In this document: positions 5,744-12,592 of the stretch, in pieces | How the letters are laid out: the number at the start of each line of letters is the position of its first letter | Position numbering within the stretch: the first letter of the stretch is position 1 | NCBI GenBank assembly: GCA_021158805.1 | Contig: JAGGTZ010000157.1 | Location: forward strand, 1-12,592 | Origin: Thermoproteota archaeon | Lineage (GTDB): Archaea > Korarchaeota > Korarchaeia > Korarchaeales > Korarchaeaceae | DNA: 12,592 nucleotides | Reading direction: 5' to 3' | Translations under genes and position numbers: made by a program | The notes under the pieces: model-generated | Seen by the model: only the letters and a program-made list of their open reading frames with translations | What the model was told of the DNA's origin: nothing | Databases searched by the model: none

Positions 5744-7309
5744 AGAGGTAGCTTCTCCGTTACCCTCAGTTATCTTTTTCCTCGAAAGTGTGTAGTAAAG
5801 GAAACTGATAGCAAGTGATATCGTAAGGGCCTCGAGTAGCAGCCCTAATATGATCAAGGATATTGCTTTCAGGGCGCCTTCTCTGCTCTTATCCCCTTCA
5901 AGTACCCTGAGTGCTTCCTTAGAGAGAGGGTTAAACCAAAGAGTAGTATTAGCATATCTCTCTGCTGCTTCTACAAGTGTGAGAGCCCTAGTATCGTATT
6001 CCTCTACATTTATCCCATATGATTTGAAGAATTCAGAGACATCCTTACCGGCTGCTTCACTTAGATATCGCACTAACTCACTTAGCTCACCGATCTTTAT
6101 CCTCTTACCCCTTACTATGGAGAAGAACTTAGCGTAAACATTGGGCCCCCCATATTCCTCTGCAAATTTCTTCATGAGTATTTCGCTAGCAGCATAGTAG
6201 AGCCCGGGGTCTCCGGGGAGACCACCGCCCTTCCATTTTACTAAGAAACTGAAGTTCCCATTTGTATAGGCGATCACTTCCCTGTCTCTAGTTAGGTCCC
6301 TTGGTACTTTAAGTCCTAATGCTTCCTCAACTATGATAGCACTTAAATACTGAGCTAGGCCCTCATGGACCCATCTTAGGTCTACACTAAGTCCGGCAGC
6401 CTGCATATATTGATGAAGAAGTTCGTGTACGAATGTATTTGGTAGTTCGTATTGGGGCATCCTCACAAGCATGAGGTTCAGGTTTATCTCACCTTGGGTT
6501 ATAATGTCCGAGGTATATCTGGGGCCTGTGTATCCAAGTGTTGTTATTTCCTCCATAGAGCCAGGGACAAATAATTTCACTCTTATTGGTAGCTCCTCTT
6601 TCATAGCGGTATATTTCATGACTTCGGGCAGAATCTTACGGTAAAGCGTAGTGATATTCTCAGCTAAGTCCTCGTATCTGGAGGGATATTTCAGCACTAG
6701 TTTACCTTCATGCTTTTCGAGGAAGGGCTGACCGTCCTCCACTTTGAATGAGATCAATACCCTTAACGTATTATTCAGAACGCCATCTAGCTCGTACCTT
6801 ATAATGCTATACTCTCCCTCCTCTTCTATCTTGTATCCCTTAGGTTCCACTCCGCTAGGTACAAATTGAGAAGGTAGTTTTATGATAACTTCAGCGTCAT
6901 CCTCAGGGCAGAACCCTATCTGCGTCGAGAAGAAGGCACCATTTGGTTCTACTATCAGCGCTCCAAACCTGTAGCTCCAAGACATCTCGAGAGTAGTGTT
7001 CGGCAGATATGAGAAAGAGAAGTTCGAATAAAAGTAGTATTTCGTATTATTGTCTGTACTTATGTTAAGAATCTCTCCAGATAAAACAGTTAAATTATAT
7101 TCTCTGAATTTAGGGACCAGTACCCATGAAGTCCCTGATGTATTAGACTGAAATTTCGTTGTAATATCTATCCATCCGTTTTCCTTAACTGTGTACGTAT
7201 AGGTATAAAGTCCCCCCTGCTCTTGAGCTTTAAGTGAGGTGGCATCTCCTAGGAAAGATACTATCGCTAGCAATAGGATCAGATATAGTGTAGTGGCCTG
7301 TTTCACCAT
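5726..7309 (-). CDS. Secreted, membrane-anchored gluzincin-type metalloprotease
   Basis: This 527-residue protein has an N-terminal signal peptide (about 1-29, hydrophobic core LYLILLLAIVSFLG), a large extracellular part, and one C-terminal membrane segment (about 483-508) followed by a 19-residue charged cytoplasmic tail. The catalytic zinc motif is HELLH (His295, Glu296, His299), with the third ligand in WVHEGLAQYL (Glu316). The WxHEGLAxY context resembles the Peptidase_MA-like group; only 16 residues separate His299 from Glu316, against 18 in classical M1 peptidases. The N-terminal 220 residues look beta-rich. Ten Asn-x-Ser/Thr sequons are spread over the outer part, as expected for a glycosylated archaeal surface protein. 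The substrate is unknown; processing of surface proteins or peptide scavenging are guesses. ATG 7309 has a TATA-like box about 34 bp upstream. The stop is at 5726-5728. Confidence 0.82.
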   Translation of the reverse strand: MVKQATTLYLILLLAIVSFLGDATSLKAQEQGGLYTYTYTVKENGWIDITTKFQSNTSGTSWVLVPKFREYNLTVLSGEILNISTDNNTKYYFYSNFSFSYLPNTTLEMSWSYRFGALIVEPNGAFFSTQIGFCPEDDAEVIIKLPSQFVPSGVEPKGYKIEEEGEYSIIRYELDGVLNNTLRVLISFKVEDGQPFLEKHEGKLVLKYPSRYEDLAENITTLYRKILPEVMKYTAMKEELPIRVKLFVPGSMEEITTLGYTGPRYTSDIITQGEINLNLMLVRMPQYELPNTFVHELLHQYMQAAGLSVDLRWVHEGLAQYLSAIIVEEALGLKVPRDLTRDREVIAYTNGNFSFLVKWKGGGLPGDPGLYYAASEILMKKFAEEYGGPNVYAKFFSIVRGKRIKIGELSELVRYLSEAAGKDVSEFFKSYGINVEEYDTRALTLVEAAERYANTTLWFNPLSKEALRVLEGDKSREGALKAISLIILGLLLEALTISLAISFLYYTLSRKKITEGNGEATSSEHPL

Positions 7310-7337
7310 GGGTTATCGCTAATCCATTAGGTGTTGT

Positions 7338-7355
7338 CTATTTAATTTATTATAG
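7338..7355. promoter_or_regulatory. Overlapping divergent TATA-like boxes (protease / amidohydrolase)
   Basis: The run CTATTTAATTTATTATAG fills the middle of a 66-bp gap between two divergent genes. Read leftwards, ATTAAATAG would start the protease mRNA near 7317, about 8 nt before its ATG. Read rightwards, a box centred near 7349 would start transcription near 7375, practically at the TTG 7376. The two promoters must share or compete for the same bases. Confidence 0.5.
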
Positions 7356-7375
7356 GCAATTGGCCAGGGGATCTG

Positions 7376-8698
7376 TTGGAGGTCCTGTTAAAAGACCTTA
7401 GATACATAGTAACCCAAGATGAGGATAGAAGAGTATTGAGAGGAAAGGATATTCTGATAAAAGAGGGTTTCATAGAGGAAATAGGCAATATAAAGGGTCC
7501 GGTAGACGAAGTGGTAGATTGTAGCGAATACGTTGCCATACCTGGACTAATAAATACACATACCCACGTACCTATGGTTTTGTTCAGGGGAGTAGCAGAT
7601 GACATAGATCTGTTTCCCTGGCTCCAAGAGAAGATATGGCCCATGGAATCTAAGCTTACACCATACCATATTAAGGCAGGAACTAGACTGGGCTTGCTAG
7701 AGGCAGTAAGAACGGGTACCACCACGTTGTTCGATATGTACTTCTTTGAAGGCGTAATAGCTGAGGAATTCGTAAATTTTGGGGTTAGAGGTGTGTTGGG
7801 CCAGGCAATAATAGATTTTGGAACTCCTGAGTGCAGTAGCGGAGAAGAATGTCTTAAGTTGGCTGATAACTTTGTCAGTACTTGGATTAATAAGAATAGC
7901 TTAGTCGAACCATCTTACGGGCCTCATGCCCCTTATACAGTTTCACCTGAAAGATTAGCAGAGATTGCTGGCAAATCAAGCGAGTTGGGAGTCTATATAC
8001 AGATACATTTAGCTGAGACAAGGAAGGAGGTCGAGGATTTAAGAGGTAAGTATGGGAGAGGACCAATAGAGCTAGCCCATAGTTCTGGAATATTAGGGGA
8101 TAAGACGGTTGCTGCACATGTAGTATGGCCTTCTTATGATGAAATGATGTTACTCTCCAGATCAAGAACCTTGGTATCTCATAATCCTGTCAGTAATCTA
8201 AAGCTGGCGTCAGGGATCTCTCCTGTCCCGGATCTAATCTCCCTAAATGTTATAGTTACCTTAGGCACTGACGGAGCTGCTAGTAACAACACTTTAGATA
8301 TGATAGAGACCATGAAGATTACAGCAATATTGCATAAAGCAATAAAGGGAGACCCAACTGTCGTACCAGCCCAGAGCGTGCTGGATATGGCTACCATAAT
8401 ACCCGGCGAGTTCCTAAGGTGGAAAATAGGGAGGATAGTCCCAGGATATGAGGCTGACATTGTCCTCTTGAAGACCAGGGTTCCTTGGTGGACCCCGCTT
8501 CATTCTGTGGTATCGCACATAGTGTATTCAGCTAGGTCTACAGATGTCCACTATGTATTCATCGCAGGGAAACCCATTATAGAAAAAGGCCTCCTATCAA
8601 GCGAAAGAGAAGAAGAGATCATATGTGAAGCGGAAAAAGCCTCTCTTGATCTCTTAGAGAGGTCTGGGGTAAGCTCACTCTTGAAGAACATGAATTAG
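7376..8698 (+). CDS. Amidohydrolase, 5-methylthioadenosine/S-adenosylhomocysteine deaminase type
   Basis: This 440-residue metal-dependent hydrolase belongs to the cytosine-deaminase/TRZ-ATZ branch. Metal ligands are His62 and His64 (NTHTHVPM), His211 (QIHLAET) and Asp299 (LGTDGAASNN). Glu214 and His248 (AAHVVW) occupy the catalytic positions. Further signatures are FRGVADDIDLFPWLQ, HAPYTVSP and SHNPVSNLKLASG. The 51-residue gap between His248 and Asp299 equals that in the MTA/SAH deaminase family, and the ADDIDLFPWL stretch is typical of that group. Such enzymes convert methylthioadenosine, SAH or 5'-deoxyadenosine to inosine derivatives, recycling S-adenosylmethionine by-products. The start is TTG 7376 with AGGGGAT a few bases upstream, although the predicted transcription start makes the mRNA nearly leaderless. 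Its 3' end overlaps the convergent CYTH gene by 24 bp. The precise substrate is inference. Confidence 0.85.
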   Translation: MEVLLKDLRYIVTQDEDRRVLRGKDILIKEGFIEEIGNIKGPVDEVVDCSEYVAIPGLINTHTHVPMVLFRGVADDIDLFPWLQEKIWPMESKLTPYHIKAGTRLGLLEAVRTGTTTLFDMYFFEGVIAEEFVNFGVRGVLGQAIIDFGTPECSSGEECLKLADNFVSTWINKNSLVEPSYGPHAPYTVSPERLAEIAGKSSELGVYIQIHLAETRKEVEDLRGKYGRGPIELAHSSGILGDKTVAAHVVWPSYDEMMLLSRSRTLVSHNPVSNLKLASGISPVPDLISLNVIVTLGTDGAASNNTLDMIETMKITAILHKAIKGDPTVVPAQSVLDMATIIPGEFLRWKIGRIVPGYEADIVLLKTRVPWWTPLHSVVSHIVYSARSTDVHYVFIAGKPIIEKGLLSSEREEEIICEAEKASLDLLERSGVSSLLKNMN

Positions 8699-9244
8699 AT
8701 GAGCATAGGTTGGCACGACTATCTTGCAGGTTAAGCCTAGATGTCTTACTAGATCTATGGGGTTATCACCCTCTAGCTCTACGAACTCTCCGAGCCCGTA
8801 GACTCTGTCTAAGAATACTCTTAGATTCATCCCATCCAGCTTTATGAGAGTTCTCTCCTTCTTGACTAATACCCTAGCACTAAGCCCGTTTCTCGATAAT
8901 ATTCTCATGAGGGAGTCCTCATCATTTGGGCATTCTTCATCAATACCGAGCTTTGAGAGAATTTTCGAACATTCTCCACTTCCAATAATTCCTTCTATCT
9001 CCTCTCTCACCTTCTGCGGTCCTACTCCCATTCTAGGTCCTTTGTAAGTTAGCTTGACAGTGTTCCCTTCCTTCCGCACTCTTAGAACCTTATCAGTTAG
9101 TAACAGATTGCATTGATCATCGTCAAAGTATAGATCTTCTTGGGATATTTCCGTTACCACTTTAAAGCTAAATCCTTTGGATTTCAGGATATCTAGAAAC
9201 TCTTGATGGCTTATTCTAAGCTTGACCTCCCTCTCTATGGGCAA
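8675..9244 (-). CDS. CYTH-domain protein, CyaB-like (class IV adenylate cyclase / triphosphatase family)
   Basis: The protein has 189 residues when started at TTG 9244. The frame stays open upstream through tRNA-Leu to 9412, but that part is not coding. With the TTG start the CYTH signature ExExK falls at residues 4-8 (E4-R-E6-V-K8), as expected, and GGGTG (plus-strand 9252-9256) lies 7 nt upstream. Further family features are LRVRKEG (54-60), KLTYKGP (64-70), REEIE (80-84), KKERT (128-132) and FLDRVYGLGEFVELE (144-158), i.e. the charged strands that line the triphosphate-binding tunnel. Related proteins make cAMP or hydrolyse thiamine triphosphate or inorganic triphosphate; most archaeal members are uncharacterised, so activity is not assigned. 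It starts 41 bp behind tRNA-Leu on the same strand, with no convincing promoter between them, so a joint transcript is plausible. Confidence 0.82.
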   Translation of the reverse strand: MPIEREVKLRISHQEFLDILKSKGFSFKVVTEISQEDLYFDDDQCNLLLTDKVLRVRKEGNTVKLTYKGPRMGVGPQKVREEIEGIIGSGECSKILSKLGIDEECPNDEDSLMRILSRNGLSARVLVKKERTLIKLDGMNLRVFLDRVYGLGEFVELEGDNPIDLVRHLGLTCKIVVPTYAHLIHVLQE

Positions 9245-9284
9245 TTTTATGCACCCTATAGTGGGAAAGAAGGCGGCGGGGCCC

Positions 9285-9372
9285 TGGTGCGGGGGGTGGG
9301 ATTTGAACCCACGAACCCCTAAGGGAGCGGATCTTAAGTCCGCCGCCTTTGTCCTGGCTCGGCCACCCCCGC
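9285..9372 (-). tRNA. tRNA-Leu(UAA), CCA encoded, no intron
   Basis: The minus strand folds into a full class II tRNA: acceptor GCGGGGG (9372-9366) with CCCCCGC (9295-9289), anticodon stem GCGGA/TCCGC around loop CTTAAGA, anticodon TAA at 9336-9334, a 14-nt long variable arm, and T-arm GTGGG-TTCAAAT-CCCAC. The discriminator is A, and CCA follows in the genome (9287-9285). The body is 85 nt without CCA. The long variable arm and the anticodon both indicate leucine. The anticodon loop is uninterrupted. Confidence 0.96.
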
Positions 9373-9394
9373 CACATATGATGAAGCGATATGG

Positions 9395-9408
9395 CTTTTT
9401 ATAATTTT
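9395..9408. promoter_or_regulatory. Divergent TATA-like box between tRNA-Leu and the ATP synthase operon
   Basis: CTTTTTATAATTTT contains TTATAAAAAG on the minus strand, centred near 9400, about 27 bp before the tRNA 5' end (9372), so the tRNA transcript would have almost no 5' leader. On the plus strand, TTTTATAATTTT would start the ATP synthase mRNA around 9428, just before TTG 9435; the predicted start partly overlaps its SD GGGGTG (9424-9429), so the true plus-strand start may be a few bases upstream. Confidence 0.55.
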
Positions 9409-9434
9409 CCAATATACCGACACGGGGTGTTTAA

Positions 9435-9779
9435 TTGAGTACGCATACAAGGATTGCCAGCTCACCAATAGCTGTTACTGACGATGAAGTACTTGCTCTT
9501 GGCTTTGAAATGATAGGAGTACCAGCCAAAATCATAAGGGGTAGGAGGAACCTGATCAGGTTCTTTAGAGAACATGAGTCGGAACTCCCGCATGTAGTAT
9601 TCATAAATGAAAGGGTTGCTGAGGAAATTAGGGACTATAGAGAAGATCTCCTCAGAAGAGGTAAAGTAGAGCCTGTTTTTGCTGTAGTACCTGATTTGGA
9701 AGGGTCTAGAGGTACACGGCTTAAAGAGCTGGCATCCTTGCTCACTAGAGCCCTAGGAAGTGAGGAGTTAAAGTTGTGA
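9435..9779 (+). CDS. atpF: A-type ATP synthase subunit F
   Basis: This 114-residue protein matches the small Rossmann-like central-stalk subunit F: a first strand SPIAVTDDEVLALGFEMIGV (about 10-29), a second segment HVVFINERVAEEI (about 53-65) and a third, VEPVFAVVPDLEG (about 77-89), ending in a helix. Subunit F sits with D in the rotor stalk and modulates ATPase activity. The start is TTG 9435 with GGGGTG 5 nt upstream; translation could be checked against the slightly longer N-terminus (STHTRIAS) compared with relatives. It is the first gene of the operon here, which is unusual, since F commonly lies between C and A. The 9-nt gap to atpH holds the strong SD GAGGTGAT. Confidence 0.85.
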   Translation: MSTHTRIASSPIAVTDDEVLALGFEMIGVPAKIIRGRRNLIRFFREHESELPHVVFINERVAEEIRDYREDLLRRGKVEPVFAVVPDLEGSRGTRLKELASLLTRALGSEELKL

Positions 9780-9788
9780 GGTGATACT

Positions 9789-10085
9789 ATGCCTAGGTTA
9801 GTGGAAGCGATCATGGAGGCTGAAGAAGAGGCTGCTAAGATCATTAGAGAAGCTGAAGAAGAAGCTAAGAGAATGTTAGAAGAGGCAGAGGCATCAGCAA
9901 AGGAGATTTTGGAGGAAGCAAGGAACACCCCCATTGAGGTTTCCATAATAGCAGATGTTGAGAGAGAAGTACAGGAGATCATAGATAAGGCTAGATCGAA
10001 AGCTCAGGAGCTAGAAGAACTTTCTGCAGAAAAAATGGAGGCTTTAGTGGAGGAGATAATCAGGGAGGTGCTGGAGGGTGAGTGA
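9789..10085 (+). CDS. atpH: A-type ATP synthase subunit H (peripheral stalk)
   Basis: The protein has 98 residues and is almost wholly alpha-helical. Residues about 5-46 form a long coiled coil rich in Glu, Ala and Arg (EAEEEAAKIIREAEEEAKRM), a short break follows at NTPIEVSI, and a second helix runs from about 56 to the end. In the family, H pairs with E to form the right-handed coiled-coil stator that holds the catalytic head against rotation. ATG 9789 has GAGGTGAT 4 nt upstream. Its last 8 bases overlap the atpE start (GTG 10078). Because such coiled coils are low in complexity, the name rests mainly on operon position next to E together with size. Confidence 0.82.
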   Translation: MPRLVEAIMEAEEEAAKIIREAEEEAKRMLEEAEASAKEILEEARNTPIEVSIIADVEREVQEIIDKARSKAQELEELSAEKMEALVEEIIREVLEGE

Positions 10086-10722
10086 GGAGGAAGTAGTTAG
10101 CATTGATAGAGAATCTCAGGCTATAATCGAAGCTATAATGAAAATCGCCAAAGATAAGGCAGATGCCATTAGAAAGGAGGCCGAAAAGAGAGCTAAAGAG
10201 ATCATAGAATCGGCAAAAAGAGAGGCAGAAGAGATACTCAGGTTAAGAAGGGAAAGGGCGGAGAGGGAAATGAGAGAGGAGATCTCCAGAAGGAGAAGCG
10301 CTGCTGAGGTAGAAGCGAATCAGATTATCCTTAGGGCTAAGTCAAGGATAGTTGATGAGCTTTTCAGGAGGGTATACAAGCGACTGGTTGACATAGCTGA
10401 CGGGAAAGATCCTAACTGGAATTATGAGGAGATCTTGGAGAGATACTCCATTAGTGGAGCTAATGCTCTTGGAGAAAAGGAGGTGCTACTAATGGGAAGG
10501 GAAAAGGACAAATACCTGTTAGAAAAGGTAGCAGAGAAACTTTCCTCAAAAGGTATAAAAGCCTCGGTAGATGACAGGAGTATACCTACTATAGGAGGCG
10601 TCGTAGTAAGGGATGCTAAGGATGAAAAGAGGTACTACAATACGTTTGACGGTAGACTGAGGGCATACAAGGAGATGAAAGAGATAGAAATCATAGAAAA
10701 ATTGTTTGGGGAGGTGAGTTAG
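10078..10722 (+). CDS. atpE: A-type ATP synthase subunit E (peripheral stalk)
   Basis: This 214-residue protein has the two-part structure of subunit E. The N-terminal coiled coil (about 10-90, with DKADAIRKEAEKRAKEIIES) pairs with H. The globular C-terminal domain (about 95-210) includes LMGREKDKYLLEKV, a GGVVVRDAKDEKRYYNTFDGRL segment that matches the family's GG-x2-hydrophobic...NTF-x-RL signature, and a last helix. It attaches the stator to subunits A and B. GTG 10078 has GGAGGTG (10064-10070) 7 nt upstream, inside the atpH coding end. The N-terminus is acidic, and the total is slightly longer than the usual 190-200 residues. The stop TAG directly abuts the atpA GTG start (10723). Confidence 0.92.
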   Translation: MSEEEVVSIDRESQAIIEAIMKIAKDKADAIRKEAEKRAKEIIESAKREAEEILRLRRERAEREMREEISRRRSAAEVEANQIILRAKSRIVDELFRRVYKRLVDIADGKDPNWNYEEILERYSISGANALGEKEVLLMGREKDKYLLEKVAEKLSSKGIKASVDDRSIPTIGGVVVRDAKDEKRYYNTFDGRLRAYKEMKEIEIIEKLFGEVS

Positions 10723-12510
10723 GTGTCCGAACTTATCTACGAAAAGAAAGGCGTTATTGTTCATATAAAGGGACCTGTAGTGATTGCTGAGGGCATGAGA
10801 GGTGCTAGGATAAGAGAGGTAGTGTATGTTGGGGATGAGAGGCTTATTGGCGAGATCGTTAGGATAGAGGGGGATAAGGCGATAATACAGGTTTATGAGC
10901 CGACAGGAGGAGTTAAATCTGGCGAACCGGTGGAGAGGACTGGTGAGCCCTTATCTGCGGAGCTAGGACCTGGTTTGTTGGGCCAAGTGCTGGATGGTCT
11001 GGGTAGGCCCTTAGAGGTTATAGCCGAGAAGGCAGGTGGTCCCTTCATAACTAGAGGAATAAAGGCGCTTACCCTACCCAGAGATAAAAAGTGGCACTTT
11101 ACACCCCTAAAGAGGGTAGGGGATGAGGTCGTATCTGGAGATGTACTAGGAACCGTCCCTGAGGGATCTATCATCCACAAGATAATGCTACCACCGACAA
11201 TAGAAAAGGCAAAGATTCTCGAAATAGTACCTGAGGGAGATTACACCATAGAAGAACCCATCGCAATAGTCGAACATATAGGTGGGAAGGAAGAAGTACA
11301 CATGTATCACAAATGGCCCGTAAGGACTCCAAGGCCATTTAAGGAAAAGCTTGCCCCAGTAGAGCTACTTGTAACCGGCCAGAGAGTTATAGACACATTC
11401 TTTCCAATAGTAAAGGGAGGTACCTCAGCTGTCCCAGGGGGCTTCGGTACCGGGAAGACCGTCACACTACATCAAATCTCCAAGTGGGCTGATGCAGATG
11501 TGGTGGTGTATGTAGGATGTGGAGAGAGGGGCAACGAGATGACCGATTTACTCCACACATTTCCTAAGTTGGTAGACCCAAAGAGCGGTAGACCTCTACT
11601 AGAGAGGAGCGTCCTCATAGCCAATACCAGTAACATGCCAGTCCCAGCTAGAGAAGCTAGCATCTTCATGGGAATCACATATGCAGAGTATTATAGGGAC
11701 ATGGGCCTTCATGTGGTACTTACTGCTGATTCTACCTCGAGGTGGGCTGAGGCCTTGAGAGAGCTCAGCTCTAGGCTAGAAGAAATACCATCTGAGAGGG
11801 GGTATCCTGCCTACTTACCGGACTATATAGCTTCGTTCTATGAGAGAGCGGGTAGAATTAAAGTGAGTGGAGACAGAGATGAGCTTGGTTCTGTGGCTGT
11901 AATAGGCGCCGTCAGCCCATCGGGAGGAGATCTAAATGAGCCGGTTACCCAACATACCATGAGGTATGTTGGTGCGTTCTGGGCCCTAGATAAGGACCTC
12001 GCATTCAAGAGACACTTTCCATCAATAAACTGGCTCAGAAGCTTCTCTAAGTACACATCAGGGCTGAAGAACTGGTGGATAGACAATACCGGCCATGACA
12101 TGATGGCCTACAGAGATAAGGCTATGGACCTACTTCAGAGAGCCTCAAGCCTAGAGGAAGTGGCTAGAGTAGTTGGAGAGGCCGCTTTATCAGACGAAAA
12201 TAGGTTGGTACTCTTATCAGCGGAGCTCATTAAGGAAGGATTCCTCGTCCAGAATGCGTACCATGAAGTAGATACCTATTGTTCACCAAAGAAGCAAGCT
12301 TTACTCTTGAAGACCCTACTTGAATTCTACGATAGGACAAGACCTATGATAGACGCAGGTGTACCCATATCTAGAATAGCTGAAATGAGATCGCTTGGAG
12401 CGTTGAGGAGGCTCAAGTTCATTCCTGAAGAGGAGTTCGAGAATGCAGTCAAGGAGGCACTAGCTCAGCTTGAGTCTGAAATCTCATCTTTGTTGGCGGA
12501 GGTGAGATGA
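10723..12510 (+). CDS. atpA: A-type ATP synthase catalytic subunit A
   Basis: This full-length 595-residue catalytic subunit contains no intein. It has the N-terminal beta barrel (about 5-75), the A-specific insertion or 'non-homologous region' (about 115-190, with [12 protein letters not shown] and [10 protein letters not shown]), the nucleotide-binding domain and a helical C-terminus. The P-loop is GGFGTGKT (239-246), the catalytic base is Glu268 in GCGERGNEM, and [36 protein letters not shown] and [13 protein letters not shown] follow. It hydrolyses or makes ATP at the A/B interfaces of the membrane-bound enzyme. GTG 10723 has GGAGGTGA (10710-10717) 5 nt upstream. The P-loop differs from the GPFGSGKT most often quoted for archaeal A subunits. 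The next gene, atpB, begins one base after its stop. Confidence 0.97.
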   Translation: MSELIYEKKGVIVHIKGPVVIAEGMRGARIREVVYVGDERLIGEIVRIEGDKAIIQVYEPTGGVKSGEPVERTGEPLSAELGPGLLGQVLDGLGRPLEVIAEKAGGPFITRGIKALTLPRDKKWHFTPLKRVGDEVVSGDVLGTVPEGSIIHKIMLPPTIEKAKILEIVPEGDYTIEEPIAIVEHIGGKEEVHMYHKWPVRTPRPFKEKLAPVELLVTGQRVIDTFFPIVKGGTSAVPGGFGTGKTVTLHQISKWADADVVVYVGCGERGNEMTDLLHTFPKLVDPKSGRPLLERSVLIANTSNMPVPAREASIFMGITYAEYYRDMGLHVVLTADSTSRWAEALRELSSRLEEIPSERGYPAYLPDYIASFYERAGRIKVSGDRDELGSVAVIGAVSPSGGDLNEPVTQHTMRYVGAFWALDKDLAFKRHFPSINWLRSFSKYTSGLKNWWIDNTGHDMMAYRDKAMDLLQRASSLEEVARVVGEAALSDENRLVLLSAELIKEGFLVQNAYHEVDTYCSPKKQALLLKTLLEFYDRTRPMIDAGVPISRIAEMRSLGALRRLKFIPEEEFENAVKEALAQLESEISSLLAEVR

Positions 12511-12511
12511 A

Positions 12512-12592
12512 GTGTCAATACATGGTTTGATATATAAGGGGATTGACCAAGTTAAGGGCCCCTTAGTTATAATGAGGGGAGTTCCAGGTGCC
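12512..12592 (+). CDS. atpB: A-type ATP synthase subunit B, N-terminal part (partial)
   Basis: Only the first 27 codons are present; the frame runs off the window end. GTG 12512 follows GGAGGTGA (12498-12505) with 6 nt spacing, one base after the atpA stop. The residues MSIHGLIYKGIDQVKGPLVIMRGVPGA fit the opening beta strands of the regulatory, non-catalytic subunit B, which commonly begins with a Tyr-x-x-hydrophobic segment and then a Gly-Pro-Leu-Val strand. The position right behind atpA, as in most archaeal operons, supports the call. Confidence 0.88.
   Translation, partial: MSIHGLIYKGIDQVKGPLVIMRGVPGA

Noticed and set aside
9332..9338. Possible intron in the tRNA anticodon loop
   Set aside because: The loop is exactly 7 nt with 5-bp stem, so no bulge-helix-bulge insertion is present.
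9222..9404. Plus-strand frame of 60 codons over the tRNA gene
   Set aside because: It reads through the antisense of tRNA-Leu; this kind of frame is a well-known annotation artefact.
9245..9412. Upstream extension of the CYTH reading frame through tRNA-Leu
   Set aside because: The 56 extra codons translate the tRNA itself. The TTG at 9244 has an SD and puts ExExK at the expected place.
9635..9982. Minus-strand open frame of 115 codons across atpF/atpH
   Set aside because: Its Ser/Ala-rich composition is simply the reverse of the Glu/Ala coiled-coil codons of atpH; it has no ribosome-binding site.
11437..11700. Possible intein in atpA, a common insertion site at the P-loop
   Set aside because: The protein is 595 residues and continuous across GGFGTGKT and GCGERGNE; no Hint-domain motifs occur.
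1..12592. CRISPR array, insertion sequence, phage or toxin-antitoxin genes
   Set aside because: I read all gaps and found no regularly spaced repeats, transposase-like product or terminal repeats. Every gap except the ones listed is under 100 bp.

Overview
The window looks like chromosomal DNA from a thermophilic archaeon, probably of the TACK/Korarchaeota side of the tree. That placement is my inference and no marker here settles it. The archaeal evidence is direct: an A-type ATP synthase operon, a four-subunit-type pyruvate:ferredoxin oxidoreductase, TATA-like boxes about 25-40 bp before most operons, very short mRNA leaders, Shine-Dalgarno motifs of the form GGAGGTGATC, GTG/TTG starts, a tRNA-Leu with encoded CCA, and AGG/AGA/ATA-rich codon use.

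Layout. Positions 2-274: the 3' end of a UbiD-type decarboxylase. 345-1451: HflX GTPase. 1514-2077: a small membrane protein resembling an ECF-transporter substrate-binding (S) component. 1985-2899 (minus): agmatinase-family ureohydrolase whose 3' end overlaps the S component by 93 bp. 3000-3254: an unrecognised 84-residue protein with its own divergent promoter and a tandem-hairpin/oligo-T terminator. 3345-5743: porD-porA-porB, without porC. 5726-7309 (minus): a secreted, C-terminally anchored gluzincin-type metalloprotease. 7376-8698: MTA/SAH deaminase-type amidohydrolase. 8675-9244 (minus): a CYTH/CyaB-like protein, directly behind tRNA-Leu(UAA) at 9285-9372 on the same strand. 9435 to the end: ATP synthase subunits F-H-E-A-B, with B cut by the window edge.

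How it fits together. The por genes make acetyl-CoA metabolism and reduced ferredoxin; the ATP synthase operon handles ion-gradient-driven ATP synthesis; agmatinase and the MTA/SAH deaminase are compatible with polyamine and S-adenosylmethionine by-product metabolism, but they are not in one operon. Organisation is very compact: three convergent gene pairs overlap at their 3' ends (93, 18 and 24 bp), and three divergent pairs share one short AT-rich promoter region. I see no CRISPR array, IS element, phage gene, intein or tRNA intron. I found no clear new multi-gene system. The best leads are the orphan 84-residue gene with its elaborate flanking signals, the tRNA-Leu/CYTH pairing, the por operon lacking gamma, the unusual ATP synthase gene order, and the C-terminal Glu-Val tails dictated by ribosome-binding sites.
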